Below, piece after piece: positions 52,701-60,790 of a stretch of DNA of 64,000 nucleotides. The DNA is from an uncultured Granulosicoccaceae bacterium (lineage in GTDB: Bacteria; Pseudomonadota; Gammaproteobacteria; Granulosicoccales; Granulosicoccaceae). The position numbers and the translations under genes are program-made. The first letter of the stretch is position 1. Every line of letters begins with the position of its first letter. The notes under the pieces are model-generated. The model was not told the origin of the DNA. It made no database searches and was given only the letters and a program-made list of their open reading frames with translations. Location: positions 1 to 64,000 of the forward strand of contig CALGLE010000001.1 in the NCBI GenBank assembly GCA_937930305.1, read 5' to 3'.

Positions 52701-53317
52701 TAGCGGAAATTCGCGCAGCTATGGACCACATTCAAACGACTTTCCAACATGAACATTTTGTTCTATTAGGATTGTGCTCAGGTGCCGATGATTCCTTGGC
52801 AACAGCGCAGCATGACGAACGGGTTAAAGGGGTTGTGCTGTTAAACGGATACGCCTATCCAGCCGGTAAATTCAAACTGTATCGATTTAAGGATTTTTAC
52901 CTGCCACGAATGCTTGTGCTTGGGAAGTGGATAAACACAATGAAACGCCTGCTACCACTGCCGGGCTTAACACCAACCCAACCGGTAACATCCGCGCCTG
53001 CGGCGATGTCGGACGAAGAAAGGGAGACTGTTGTTGCTTTAGACGATGACTATCGCTATGTGCCGCCCAAAGAAAAGACAGGCCAAATCATCGACTCACT
53101 CACTCAACGCGGCGTCAGATTATATTTTATCTACGCGGGCAGCGAACATGAAGAGTACACCTATGAAGGGCAACTGATGGACATGTTCCCCAGTCAACGT
53201 GATAATCCGAATCTACAAGAAGCTTTTATTAAAGAAGCAGACCACACCTATATTCTACAAACCGACCGAAACACGCTCAGTGCCTTATTGAGAAATTGGT
53301 TTTCAAGTAACACTTAA
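49757..53317 (+). CDS. NRPS-like adenylation-carrier protein fused to two alpha/beta hydrolase domains
   Basis: A 1186-residue multidomain protein. Residues about 1-500 are an amino-acid adenylation domain: YTSGSTGKPKGV, SFDIAIEEIFPP with an Asp at the usual amino-group contact, NAYGPTEATV, YRTGDLARW, GRIDHQLKVGSYRIEPGEIE and NGKIDRKAL. Residues about 515-590 form a peptidyl carrier domain with LGGDSLLAV, Ser552 being the phosphopantetheine site. Two hydrolase-like domains follow. The first (about 600-850) has VAVRAGAL where GxSxG would be, with Arg708 in place of Ser. The second (about 890-1186) has LGLCSGADDS with Ser1008. This pair resembles the exosortase-A-associated hydrolases 2 and 1. 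There is no condensation domain. It would load an amino acid onto the carrier and release or transfer it by the hydrolase. Confidence 0.85.
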   Translation: MDYVHTTILDAISEIAAQHPGDIAIVHDDRSYGYGELDSYSSYIASRLINMKLKHGDNVALCLDRSVHAIASMLGAFKMGAAFVPIDPTFPVDRIAYIIADANVKAVLCAPKYQSKFDNSSVDVTTLDEYPITKQEQFVPDKQLTGDDRAYIMYTSGSTGKPKGVPISHRALLNYCRADQQIYQLQKIDRTLQFSTLSFDIAIEEIFPPLMVGSTVVVRPSQRSTAQIELSDIVNTYQITALHLATGYWHEWVDLMKAASVRVPTSIRLMVVTGEKVSPEHYQRWQSMVDKPTLWANAYGPTEATVSATVFIPPSGWHGKTLPIGKPILNYTAYILDESRTPVDKGETGELYIGGPSLAEGYLNKPELTEQAFYPDPFSEEASALMYRTGDLARWMNDGNIEYAGRIDHQLKVGSYRIEPGEIENALNEHTDVKDSLVIADEVSDKKMLLAYIASDNSDLSASKLSNFLKLSLPAYMVPARYVLLRDLPKTLNGKIDRKALPDNTQAVAPNNGDYTAPIGEVQERLCAIWSDILGVPAVGSDSSFITLGGDSLLAVRTISRIHSELGFSISTRDFFYLDTVALLAGYIEGKAVERVVPAPIPEFILSQHRQLYTVLQTPTVEKNNGIGLLIVPSLSNEQRRSQRPFRLLMQNLAKQGYTTLRFDWTGTGNSSGTGSDIHSLDQWSTDIRDAMHRLSENCSEVNVVAVRAGALITANTDLSPQLVKQRYYWDPVTSGHQWLQEVTQLQKGIVSDTYRFLRERRIDIKNLTEFAGLTITKELQAKFRQHDMHELLAENKWNHRSHLLLANPDHEQYFKDLPCHVHSVTEENEWTNTRQTNVDMRINKVAGLLADLLADDNADSTPSASKSERKKLSVVPGSTDIELNDNQSSGTNIQHVESVQTFGSTNQFVGVYTQPSNAQSELPCVLYITAGLLHHVGPTRLHVELARSFSKDQIAGFRFDLSGIGESEPSSMGGYFTERSVAEIRAAMDHIQTTFQHEHFVLLGLCSGADDSLATAQHDERVKGVVLLNGYAYPAGKFKLYRFKDFYLPRMLVLGKWINTMKRLLPLPGLTPTQPVTSAPAAMSDEERETVVALDDDYRYVPPKEKTGQIIDSLTQRGVRLYFIYAGSEHEEYTYEGQLMDMFPSQRDNPNLQEAFIKEADHTYILQTDRNTLSALLRNWFSSNT

Positions 53318-53358
53318 ATTTTCACCGCATAACAAATGATTTTCTTGACTAAAAATGC

Positions 53359-53385
53359 GCTGGTCTATTTGATCATTTGACCAGC
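53359..53385 (-). terminator. Terminator of the TRAP operon
   Basis: GCTGGTC (53359-53365) and GACCAGC (53379-53385) form a perfect 7-bp stem. On the minus strand it is followed by GCATTTTT, and it lies 15 bp past the DctM stop. It sits between convergent genes and may serve both. Confidence 0.6.
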
Positions 53386-53399
53386 TGCCCTGCACAGAT

Positions 53400-54704
53400 T
53401 CAATTGAACATGGTATCCGGGAGCAATGTCGCAATTTTTGGGAATACCAATAGCAGAATCACGCAAACCAGCATTGCGAACCAAAATGGCCAGATTCCAC
53501 GAAAAATGGTGTTCAATGGAACACCTTCGGCAATTCCCTTAACAACAAATACATTCACTCCCACAGGCGGTGAAATTAATCCCATCTCCAGAACAATCAC
53601 CATCATAACGCCAAACCAAATCATGTCGACACCAAGCGGCTCCAGGATGGGTTGCAGCAATGGAATGGTTAATACCAATATCGCAAACCCTTCCATGAAA
53701 GTACCCAGAACCATAAATAGTAGAAGAAAAGCGACGACAATTTGAAAAGCAGAATAGGACTGCAACTCAACCCATTGCGCCAGGCCAAATGTAATTCCGG
53801 TGAATCCGATAAACGTTTTAAAAACAAACGCACCAAATAGAATAAGAAATAACGTTCCGGATGCACGCAATGTGGACGTGAATACATCCACTAAATTTGG
53901 CCAAGTCAGTGCGCCACGTATCACGGTTACGAACAACGCCAGCGCAGCGCCGATGCCTGCAGCCTCAATCGCTGAAAATACACCCGCGTAAATACCTCCG
54001 ATGGTCAACACGATAATTCCAATGATCCAGCTCGCTCGAAGCAGCGCTCTGAATTTTTTCCGAACAGTCATTGGGGTGCTTGATTGTGGTGCTTTAGCCG
54101 GATTAAGTCGGACAACGATATAGATGGCAACAATGAAAAGAGCCGTCAGCAGTATGCCTGGCAACACACCGGCAAGAAATAAACGCGGAATGCTCTCCTC
54201 AGTCAGGATGGCATAGATAACAAAGCCTGCCGACGGTGGTATGAGTATGCCCAGCGTACCACCGGCAGCAATTGCGCCTGTGGCCAATCCATCATCGTAG
54301 TGGTGGCGCTGCATTTCGGGTAGGGCCACACGCCCCATGGTCAGTGCTGCGGCAAGCGATGAACCCGATAACGCCGAGAAACCTGCGCACCCAACAATGG
54401 TTGCCGACGCTAGCCCGCCTTTCAGATGCCCGAACCAAGCGTGCGCTGCATCGTAGAGATCTCGGCTCATGCCGGACACACCAGCCAAATTTCCCATCAA
54501 GACAAATAAAGGAATGATAGTGAGCGGATAGCTCATGGCTTCACCGATGATTTCGCCAGCCAGTGTAGGCAGTGCAGCCTTAGAGCGAATTAAATAAATA
54601 CCCAGTGTGCCCACCAACATCATGGCAACACCCACGGGCATTCTAATAAACAGTAAAACAAATAGCAGTAGGAAGCCCCACAGACCTATCGACGAAGCAT
54701 CCAT
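53400..54704 (-). CDS. dctM: TRAP transporter large permease subunit
   Basis: About 434 residues from the ATG at 54704, 16 bp after the dctQ stop. It has about twelve membrane helices with the DctM pattern: IRMPVGVAMMLVGTLGIYLI, FVLMGNLAGVSGMSRDLYDAAHAWFGHLKGGLASATIVGCAGFSALSGSSLAAALTMGRVALPEM and GTLGILIPPSAGFVIYAILTEESI. It forms the sodium-driven channel subunit for the solute bound by DctP. Last gene of the operon. Confidence 0.92.
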   Translation of the reverse strand: MDASSIGLWGFLLLFVLLFIRMPVGVAMMLVGTLGIYLIRSKAALPTLAGEIIGEAMSYPLTIIPLFVLMGNLAGVSGMSRDLYDAAHAWFGHLKGGLASATIVGCAGFSALSGSSLAAALTMGRVALPEMQRHHYDDGLATGAIAAGGTLGILIPPSAGFVIYAILTEESIPRLFLAGVLPGILLTALFIVAIYIVVRLNPAKAPQSSTPMTVRKKFRALLRASWIIGIIVLTIGGIYAGVFSAIEAAGIGAALALFVTVIRGALTWPNLVDVFTSTLRASGTLFLILFGAFVFKTFIGFTGITFGLAQWVELQSYSAFQIVVAFLLLFMVLGTFMEGFAILVLTIPLLQPILEPLGVDMIWFGVMMVIVLEMGLISPPVGVNVFVVKGIAEGVPLNTIFRGIWPFWFAMLVCVILLLVFPKIATLLPDTMFN

Positions 54705-54720
54705 TAAGCCCAGGCATCCA

Positions 54721-55230
54721 TTAATCTGTTGGCTCGTTCGGGTCAATACCGTTAAAATGTTTTAACCCGAGAAGCAGTTGCCATAAAACATGGAAAGCAT
54801 AGAACAACATACAAACAGACAAAATATAAAAGAAAGGACGGTGTTCAATACTTAAGTTGTCTGTTACGCAAGCGCCCTCGAAACCACAGGCTTTATCCAA
54901 AAGCGCATACGCTGCCACCATCAACATCATAAACGTGAGAAAGCGCATCAACACATCGGTGTAACGAGTTATATTACGGCCGAAAAAAAACGTAATAATG
55001 TTCACGCTTACATGGGCTTCGTGCCGAGCACCATACCCAACAGATGCCGCAGCCACTATCGATAAGGTTACAACTGAAAGATCACTGATACCAAAAATCG
55101 GGTCTTTAATTATGTAGCGCCAAATGACAGTAGCAAGGGTGATTAGCATCAGTGCGATTATCCCAATCGCACCGATGATGGCAAAGTAGTGAGAGACCCT
55201 AGTCAATATTTTTTCAAACAAAACGAGCAT
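54721..55230 (-). CDS. dctQ: TRAP transporter small permease subunit
   Basis: About 169 residues from the ATG at 55230, which opens just before the first membrane helix (VSHYFAIIGAIGIIALMLITLATVIWRY); an upstream start at 55296 would overlap dctP. Four helices and the DctQ segment IFGISDLSVVTLSIVAAASVGYGARHEAHVSVNII are present. A loop with two cysteines (KACGFEGACVTDN) before the last helix is unusual. Middle gene of the TRAP operon. Confidence 0.87.
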   Translation of the reverse strand: MLVLFEKILTRVSHYFAIIGAIGIIALMLITLATVIWRYIIKDPIFGISDLSVVTLSIVAAASVGYGARHEAHVSVNIITFFFGRNITRYTDVLMRFLTFMMLMVAAYALLDKACGFEGACVTDNLSIEHRPFFYILSVCMLFYAFHVLWQLLLGLKHFNGIDPNEPTD

Positions 55231-55249
55231 AATGTTGAGAACGCTGGAC

Positions 55250-56236
55250 CTACTGGCCTCGCATAATTGCCATAACATCTGCGATGGTTTTATCACCGGC
55301 TGCCTTTTTTACATGCTCGAGCATGCTTTCACTGACAATGGCCTTTATTCGCTGTATCTCAGCGTCGGGTAAATCGATCATTTCTAGCCCACTGTCGGCA
55401 GCCAGCTTTAACCCTGCAGCACCAGCCGCATCGTATGCTTTTCCCGCATTCATGGACAGCTCAGCATTCGACGCTTCGTCAACCCATCCCTGCTCTTCAG
55501 CTGACATCTCATCATAGACATCTTTGTTCATCAGCAAGGCAAAAGGAGAACCCGAGCCTGGAAACCAAGTTGTCACGTGTTTACCGACTTCATTCAGTTT
55601 AAATGAACGAATGGCAGACGGATCGATCATGATGGCATCGATAACGCCATTCGCTAGATTTTGATTAATCACGCTTACCGGTTGTGCTACAGCACTGGCT
55701 CCCAGTGCTTCAACAAATACGGCATCCGCCTTCGATGTCACGCGCACGACCATTCCGTCTAAGTCTTCAAGCTTTCGAACAGGTTTGTCTTTTGTGATTA
55801 ACACAGCCGGGGCGTTGGCCCACATCGCCAACACCTTCGCATTATATTCTGGTTCTAACTCTGCTCTCGCCCGTTGCAAACTTTCCGTGCAAGCAACTGC
55901 CGTGTCGCAGATATCTGGCAAACTCAGCGTATTGGTTTTCGGGAAAACATCTGCGGTGTAGCCAGGCAAGATGAATACAACATCAGAGACACCATTGAGC
56001 AAAATGGAGTACTGCTTTGGAGGTACTTTATTTAACGCACCACCAGCGAATTGTTTAACCGTAAGCTTGCCACCTGAAAGCGCTTCGAGTTTTTCACCAA
56101 ACGGGGTAAACACACCTTTGTTCATGGGGTGCTTTGGACCCATAAAATACGCCAAGCTTAGCTCGGCTGCCTGAACACTATAGGTTGCGCCTGTCAGTAA
56201 AACGAACGCTGCTGCTAACGTTTTTATATTTTTCAT
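55250..56236 (-). CDS. dctP: TRAP transporter solute-binding protein
   Basis: A 328-residue periplasmic protein with a signal peptide cut near SVQAAELS. LSLAYFMGPKHPMNKGVFTPFGEKLEALSGGKLTVKQFAGGAL and the mid-domain DGMVVRVTSKADAVFVEALGASAVAQPVSVINQNLANGVIDAIMIDPSAI match the DctP fold; the Arg in VVRVTSK normally grips a carboxylate. The solute is thus likely an organic acid. First gene of the operon. A region of about 220 bp upstream holds nothing I can name. Confidence 0.9.
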   Translation of the reverse strand: MKNIKTLAAAFVLLTGATYSVQAAELSLAYFMGPKHPMNKGVFTPFGEKLEALSGGKLTVKQFAGGALNKVPPKQYSILLNGVSDVVFILPGYTADVFPKTNTLSLPDICDTAVACTESLQRARAELEPEYNAKVLAMWANAPAVLITKDKPVRKLEDLDGMVVRVTSKADAVFVEALGASAVAQPVSVINQNLANGVIDAIMIDPSAIRSFKLNEVGKHVTTWFPGSGSPFALLMNKDVYDEMSAEEQGWVDEASNAELSMNAGKAYDAAGAAGLKLAADSGLEMIDLPDAEIQRIKAIVSESMLEHVKKAAGDKTIADVMAIMRGQ

Positions 56237-56457
56237 TATCCACTCTCCTCAAAAATTGATGCCTTAGTTGCATAAAAAGCCAAGCTACAGACCAAATTCT
56301 GTGCAAGTCACCGGATGATTGATTTCTCAATTCTCTCATTGGTCATCTTTGCTGATACTACCGGAAACTGAGGAAACGTCAAAATTTGATTCAATTGACT
56401 GAAGTTGAGACCTTATTAAATGCGTCGCATTACTTCAATAGGAGATTTTAAACAAGA

Positions 56458-57171
56458 TCAACGGATAGTTAAGACGAGATCGAGAAAATTATTGACCAAG
56501 CGTTCCCCGTTGGATTCGGGTCGATAGCGCTCTATGAGGTCATGGTGGTCATTGCGCCAAACTGTACTCAGCTCATCATGCGTACGTTCAGGATGGAATT
56601 GCGTGGAATAGCAATGATCACCAAAATCAAGTGCGCTGATGGATCCGGTCGAACTGCTTGCTAACAACGTACTGCCCGGTGGAAGCGTATTCACTTGTTC
56701 ACGATTTGCGAACTGGAAATGCGAACCGTTTTCAAGACCTCTCATTATAAGTGACTGTTGACCTGCCTCCGTCAAGCTGACAGGAAACGTTCCAGCATAA
56801 GCGCCCTCTGGCACCTTGCCAATCTCCGCACCGTCCATATGAGCAATGAGCTGGTGTGAACCACACACCGCGAGTATGGGAATTTTGTGCGCGCGCATTT
56901 GCGTCAACCAATCTCTGACATTGGTTTGCCATGTGGTAGCGTCGTGCACTGAATTATGAGACCCGCCTAATATCAAACCATCAACTTCATTAGGATCGGG
57001 TAGCGGTTCGTTTATACATACGTTGCGCGTAATAATTCGCAGTTGAGCATCGCGCTTGAAACGATGTTTAAACCAAAGCCCTTCGTCGTATTTCTCTTCA
57101 AAATGATCGTACACCGAGGCATCGTAGCTGCCTGGCACACCGAGCATTTCAATAAAATAGAGGCTTTTCAT
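56458..57171 (-). CDS. Class I glutamine amidotransferase-like protein
   Basis: A 237-residue single-domain amidotransferase. LILGGSHNSVHD, the nucleophile segment LAVCGSHQLIAHMDGAEIG with the catalytic Cys, and TQFHPERTHDE with the catalytic His are in place, so it should hydrolyse a gamma-glutamyl amide. It resembles the GMP-synthase-type free-standing amidotransferases (PuuD/YfeJ-like group). Partner and pathway are unknown. It is divergent from the enolase-superfamily gene at 57434. Confidence 0.85.
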   Translation of the reverse strand: MKSLYFIEMLGVPGSYDASVYDHFEEKYDEGLWFKHRFKRDAQLRIITRNVCINEPLPDPNEVDGLILGGSHNSVHDATTWQTNVRDWLTQMRAHKIPILAVCGSHQLIAHMDGAEIGKVPEGAYAGTFPVSLTEAGQQSLIMRGLENGSHFQFANREQVNTLPPGSTLLASSSTGSISALDFGDHCYSTQFHPERTHDELSTVWRNDHHDLIERYRPESNGERLVNNFLDLVLTIR

Positions 57172-57433
57172 AGGTGTGCATCACTTTACAACATAAATAC
57201 CAAATTCGGTTCAGATCCACAATTGTTTAAGATAGGGAAGATATTATCAAGCGATCCATCACTGATACTAAACCAGCTAGCGATCAACACTGGGGTATTC
57301 TTGACAATTTATTCGTCGATTAGCGAGATGGCCAATTGCGTGAATGCAATCCAAGGTCTAACTCATGCATACTGGCTGTAGAAAGAGAATATCACTCACC
57401 TACAATTTTGACCCGAATTATACGAATAAGAAC

Positions 57434-58537
57434 ATGACCCTTAGCAGCATCGAAACTTTTACCAACGAAAATGTGGGCTTCGTCAGAGTGACCTCTGATG
57501 ATGGTTCACAGGGCTGGGGCCAAGTTTCAACTTATCACTCAGACATAACCTGTCAAGTATTACACCGTCAGGTGGCACCGTGGGTATTGGGGAAACCCAC
57601 CAATGATTTAGATGATTTGTTAGACCTCGTAACAGAAAGAGAACATAAATTCCCCGGTTCTTATTTGCGCCGAGCGATGGCAGGCATTGATACTGCCATT
57701 TGGGATATGCGCGGGAAGCAACAAGGTAAACCTGTTACTGAATTACTTGGCGGCTCGGCAGGACCGATTCGCGCTTATGCTTCTTCAATGAAGCGTGACA
57801 TCACTCCAAAGGCCGAGGCTGCACGTTTAAAAAGTTTGCGTGATGAATACGGTTTCGATGCTTTTAAAGTCAGAGCCGGCGCGGAAGTTGGCCGCAACCA
57901 AGACGAGTGGCCTGGCCGAACAGAAGAAATTATTCCCATTGTTCGAAAAGAGCTAGGCGGCGATGTGGATCTACTAATTGATGCTAACAGTTGCTACTCA
58001 CCAGAGCGTGCCATCGAAGTGGGGCATCTTTTACAAGAGCACGATTACTGCCACTATGAGGAGCCCTGCCCCTATTGGGAATTGGAGCAAACGAAACAAG
58101 TGACCGATGCACTTACTATTGATGTGACCGGTGGCGAACAAGATTGCGATTTACCGACTTGGAAGCGCATGATCGACATGCGAGCTGTGAATATTGTGCA
58201 ACCTGATATTTTGTATCTCGGCGGGATCAGTCGCACGCTTCGGGTCGTTGCCATGGCTGAACAAGCGGGCCTTCCAGTCACCCCGCACTGCGCCAATCTA
58301 TCCTTAGTCACGCTGTTTACTATGCACCTGCTGCGGGCTATACCGAATGCGGGGAAGTACCTCGAATTTTCGATTGAAGGCGCAGACTACTACCCTTGGC
58401 AACAAGATCTTTTTGTCGAGAACCCCTATGGCATTCAAAACGGTCACGCCACTGTGTTAGATAAGCCGGGCTGGGGAATTGAGATAAATCCAGAATGGCT
58501 GACGCAATCGACTTATCAAATTAGTGTCGCGCCTTGA
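57434..58537 (+). CDS. Mandelate racemase/muconate lactonizing enzyme family protein
   Basis: About 367 residues from the ATG at 57434; an in-frame upstream ATG at 57365 adds an unlikely tail. The N-terminal capping domain (DGSQGWGQVSTYHSDI) is followed by an enolase barrel: DAFKVRAG with the catalytic Lys, DLLIDANSCY and YEEPCPYWE for two metal ligands, and VTGGEQD for the third, then VQPDILYLGGISRTLRVV and VTPHCAN with the catalytic His. This pattern fits an acid-sugar dehydratase or epimerase of the superfamily. It lies beside a FucU mutarotase, suggesting sugar-acid use. Confidence 0.85.
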   Translation: MTLSSIETFTNENVGFVRVTSDDGSQGWGQVSTYHSDITCQVLHRQVAPWVLGKPTNDLDDLLDLVTEREHKFPGSYLRRAMAGIDTAIWDMRGKQQGKPVTELLGGSAGPIRAYASSMKRDITPKAEAARLKSLRDEYGFDAFKVRAGAEVGRNQDEWPGRTEEIIPIVRKELGGDVDLLIDANSCYSPERAIEVGHLLQEHDYCHYEEPCPYWELEQTKQVTDALTIDVTGGEQDCDLPTWKRMIDMRAVNIVQPDILYLGGISRTLRVVAMAEQAGLPVTPHCANLSLVTLFTMHLLRAIPNAGKYLEFSIEGADYYPWQQDLFVENPYGIQNGHATVLDKPGWGIEINPEWLTQSTYQISVAP

Positions 58538-58688
58538 AGCTAACAAGTTCCCCTGTTGGCAATTTGTTTATTGGCACGACCTACTGATTGACGATACAGT
58601 CGAATAGCGATTACTCAATTTCACAACCTACGCCGCCAAAATCGGTGTCAACATTGCCGTTGCGGTGAGCGATCATCTAAAGCGACAT

Positions 58689-59144
58689 TTACGAAGCGGG
58701 AGGCGGTATCACTCCCTTGGTGAATATGAAGCACCCATAAAAACGGCGCTCGCCCGTTGCAATAACTGCATAGGCTTCTTTCGCGCGATCATAAAACGCA
58801 AATCGTTCGACTGATACCATTGGCCAGGCTTTACCTTCGGCTATATCTATAGCGTTTTGCACTTCCATTTGCACAGGGGGTATTTCATCCGGCGAATCCA
58901 CAATTTCCATTCGCTGGGCAGCATCATCGATGAAGGTATCCAACGGCATGACTGACAAAACCGCTTCTGTCGCACGCGCAGCTGATACCGAATCGATTCG
59001 CAACAGTTTTCCCAATCGGGTTTGACGAGCTACTGAATCGGCGGGGAAATTGGTGTCACAGATGACAAGATAATCGCCATGGCCCATCGCTCTTAGTGCT
59101 TGAAGCACATCAGCATTCAGTAGCGGATCTAGATTTTTAAGCAT
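58689..59144 (-). CDS. RbsD/FucU-family sugar mutarotase
   Basis: About 151 residues from the ATG at 59144. LNADVLQALRAMGHGDYLVICDTNFPADSVA holds the active-site His and Asp segment of RbsD/FucU pyranases and mutarotases, and the C-terminal AVIATGERRFYGCFIFTKGVI has the Tyr-Gly-Cys region typical of FucU. It interconverts anomers of fucose or a similar sugar. It is transcribed after the aldehyde dehydrogenase on the same strand. Confidence 0.87.
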   Translation of the reverse strand: MLKNLDPLLNADVLQALRAMGHGDYLVICDTNFPADSVARQTRLGKLLRIDSVSAARATEAVLSVMPLDTFIDDAAQRMEIVDSPDEIPPVQMEVQNAIDIAEGKAWPMVSVERFAFYDRAKEAYAVIATGERRFYGCFIFTKGVIPPPAS

Positions 59145-59201
59145 TGTTTTACCCTCATTCATTTGCTTTTCGACAATCTAACCAACCAGATGAGTAGCCG
59201 C

Positions 59202-60704
59202 CTAAAGCAGCCAACCTTGCGGCCCAGAAATTGAGTGATATTCTTGAAACTGCAGAATGCCTTCATAGCCTAGGTTTCGCCCAATGCCAGAGTCTTTAAA
59301 ACCACCAAACGGCCCACGTGAATCTTGCGCCGTTGGGCCATGCGCATTCAAGTAGGTGTAACCGGCCTCTAATTGACGAGCGATCGCGACCGCTCGTTCT
59401 TTATCCTGGCTCCAAACTGAGGAACATAAACCAAAGTTTGAATCATTAGCCAATGCAATCGCTTCAGCATCGGTGTCAAATGACATGATGGGTAATACAG
59501 GACCGAATTGTTCCTCACGCACCACACGCAGGCTTTGATCCGGCTTATAAATTAAAGTCGGTTTCTGAAAGTAACCTTTGGCGTAGAGTTCCTCATCAGG
59601 TACTTGTCCACATTCACGTACCTCAGCACCTTTCGCACGTGCCTCTGCAACCATACTGGTGACAATGCTTAATTGTTTGGCGTTGTTTACAGGGCCCATA
59701 TTGGTTTCTTGCAACAAGCCATCACCAATCACCATCTTTTCACACACCGCGGTCAGGCCATCAACGACTTCATCGTAGCGGGAGTGATGAACATACAGAC
59801 GTTTCAAAGCCATGCAAACCTGACCCGATGACATAAAGGTGCCAAGGTACATACGCATAAAAGCACCTTGATCTAATTCAGCATCTTCCAACACCAGCGC
59901 CGCATCATTTCCACCCAGCTCTAGAGTGACGGGGGTTAGATTTTCTGCTGCCATCTGCATGATGTGCTTGCCAACAGGTACTGAACCTGTGAAATTGATA
60001 AAACGTATGCGTGAATGTTTTACGAGGCTGTCACCAATCTTCGACGATGAACCCGTAATCACATTGAGGACACCGGGGGGCAATAGCTCCGCAATCTTAT
60101 GGAGTGTCAGCGTCGGCGCCATGGCTGAATTCTGAGCGGGTTTAACCACACACGTGTTTCCAGCCATAAGCGCTTGAGGCAGCTTGGCTCCTAGAATTGA
60201 CAATGGCCAGTTCCAAGGCACAATTAAGGCAGCAACCCCGCGAGGCTGACGGGTAATCACGACATCAAAGGGTGGGCCGTTGAGTTCTTCATCCGTAGCG
60301 AGGCGTTCAGCATAGGCTGCTGACAAACGGAATCGATCGCCTAATCGACTCATTTCCAACATGGTTTCTTTCAACACTTTGCCATGCTCGCGGCAAAACA
60401 AATGCGAACGGAACTTAACATCGGCTTCATCAGCAACGAGAAAATCAGCGATCTTGTTCAAGTAGGCGGCGCGTTCCTGATAGCTCAATGCAGCCCAAGC
60501 AGGAAATGCTTCATGGGCGGCTTTCACGGCCGAATCAACATCGTCAGCGGTGGCGCTCGCTGCATAGCCAACTAATTCTTCGGGCCTAGCTGGATTATGC
60601 AGGGCGTAAGTGTCTTTGGCTGAGGCTGGCCTGGATTCACCCGCAATATACAATTGTGTTTCGACAGGGTTTTCAGTCGATACGGATTGGGTCTGATCTA
60701 CCAT
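59202..60704 (-). CDS. NAD(P)-dependent aldehyde dehydrogenase
   Basis: A 500-residue enzyme from the ATG at 60704, which has a GGGAG site just upstream; an in-frame start at 60734 lacks one. Core motifs are ALIVPWNWPLSILGAKLPQALMAGNTCVVKPAQ, FTGSVPVGKHIMQMAAENLTPVTLELGGNDAAL and the nucleophile Cys in SGQVCMALKRLYVH. Broad aldehyde dehydrogenase; substrate unknown. It lies in a same-strand run with a binding-protein-like gene and a flavin monooxygenase, as in a catabolic cluster in which the monooxygenase product is oxidised further. Confidence 0.9.
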   Translation of the reverse strand: MVDQTQSVSTENPVETQLYIAGESRPASAKDTYALHNPARPEELVGYAASATADDVDSAVKAAHEAFPAWAALSYQERAAYLNKIADFLVADEADVKFRSHLFCREHGKVLKETMLEMSRLGDRFRLSAAYAERLATDEELNGPPFDVVITRQPRGVAALIVPWNWPLSILGAKLPQALMAGNTCVVKPAQNSAMAPTLTLHKIAELLPPGVLNVITGSSSKIGDSLVKHSRIRFINFTGSVPVGKHIMQMAAENLTPVTLELGGNDAALVLEDAELDQGAFMRMYLGTFMSSGQVCMALKRLYVHHSRYDEVVDGLTAVCEKMVIGDGLLQETNMGPVNNAKQLSIVTSMVAEARAKGAEVRECGQVPDEELYAKGYFQKPTLIYKPDQSLRVVREEQFGPVLPIMSFDTDAEAIALANDSNFGLCSSVWSQDKERAVAIARQLEAGYTYLNAHGPTAQDSRGPFGGFKDSGIGRNLGYEGILQFQEYHSISGPQGWLL

Positions 60705-60790
60705 TTTAAACTCCCAGCAAATTAATGACGACATGGGTTAAACCAAAGAACCCAGGTGAGCTTTAAAAAAAGCCCGAATCGAGAGAGTGG

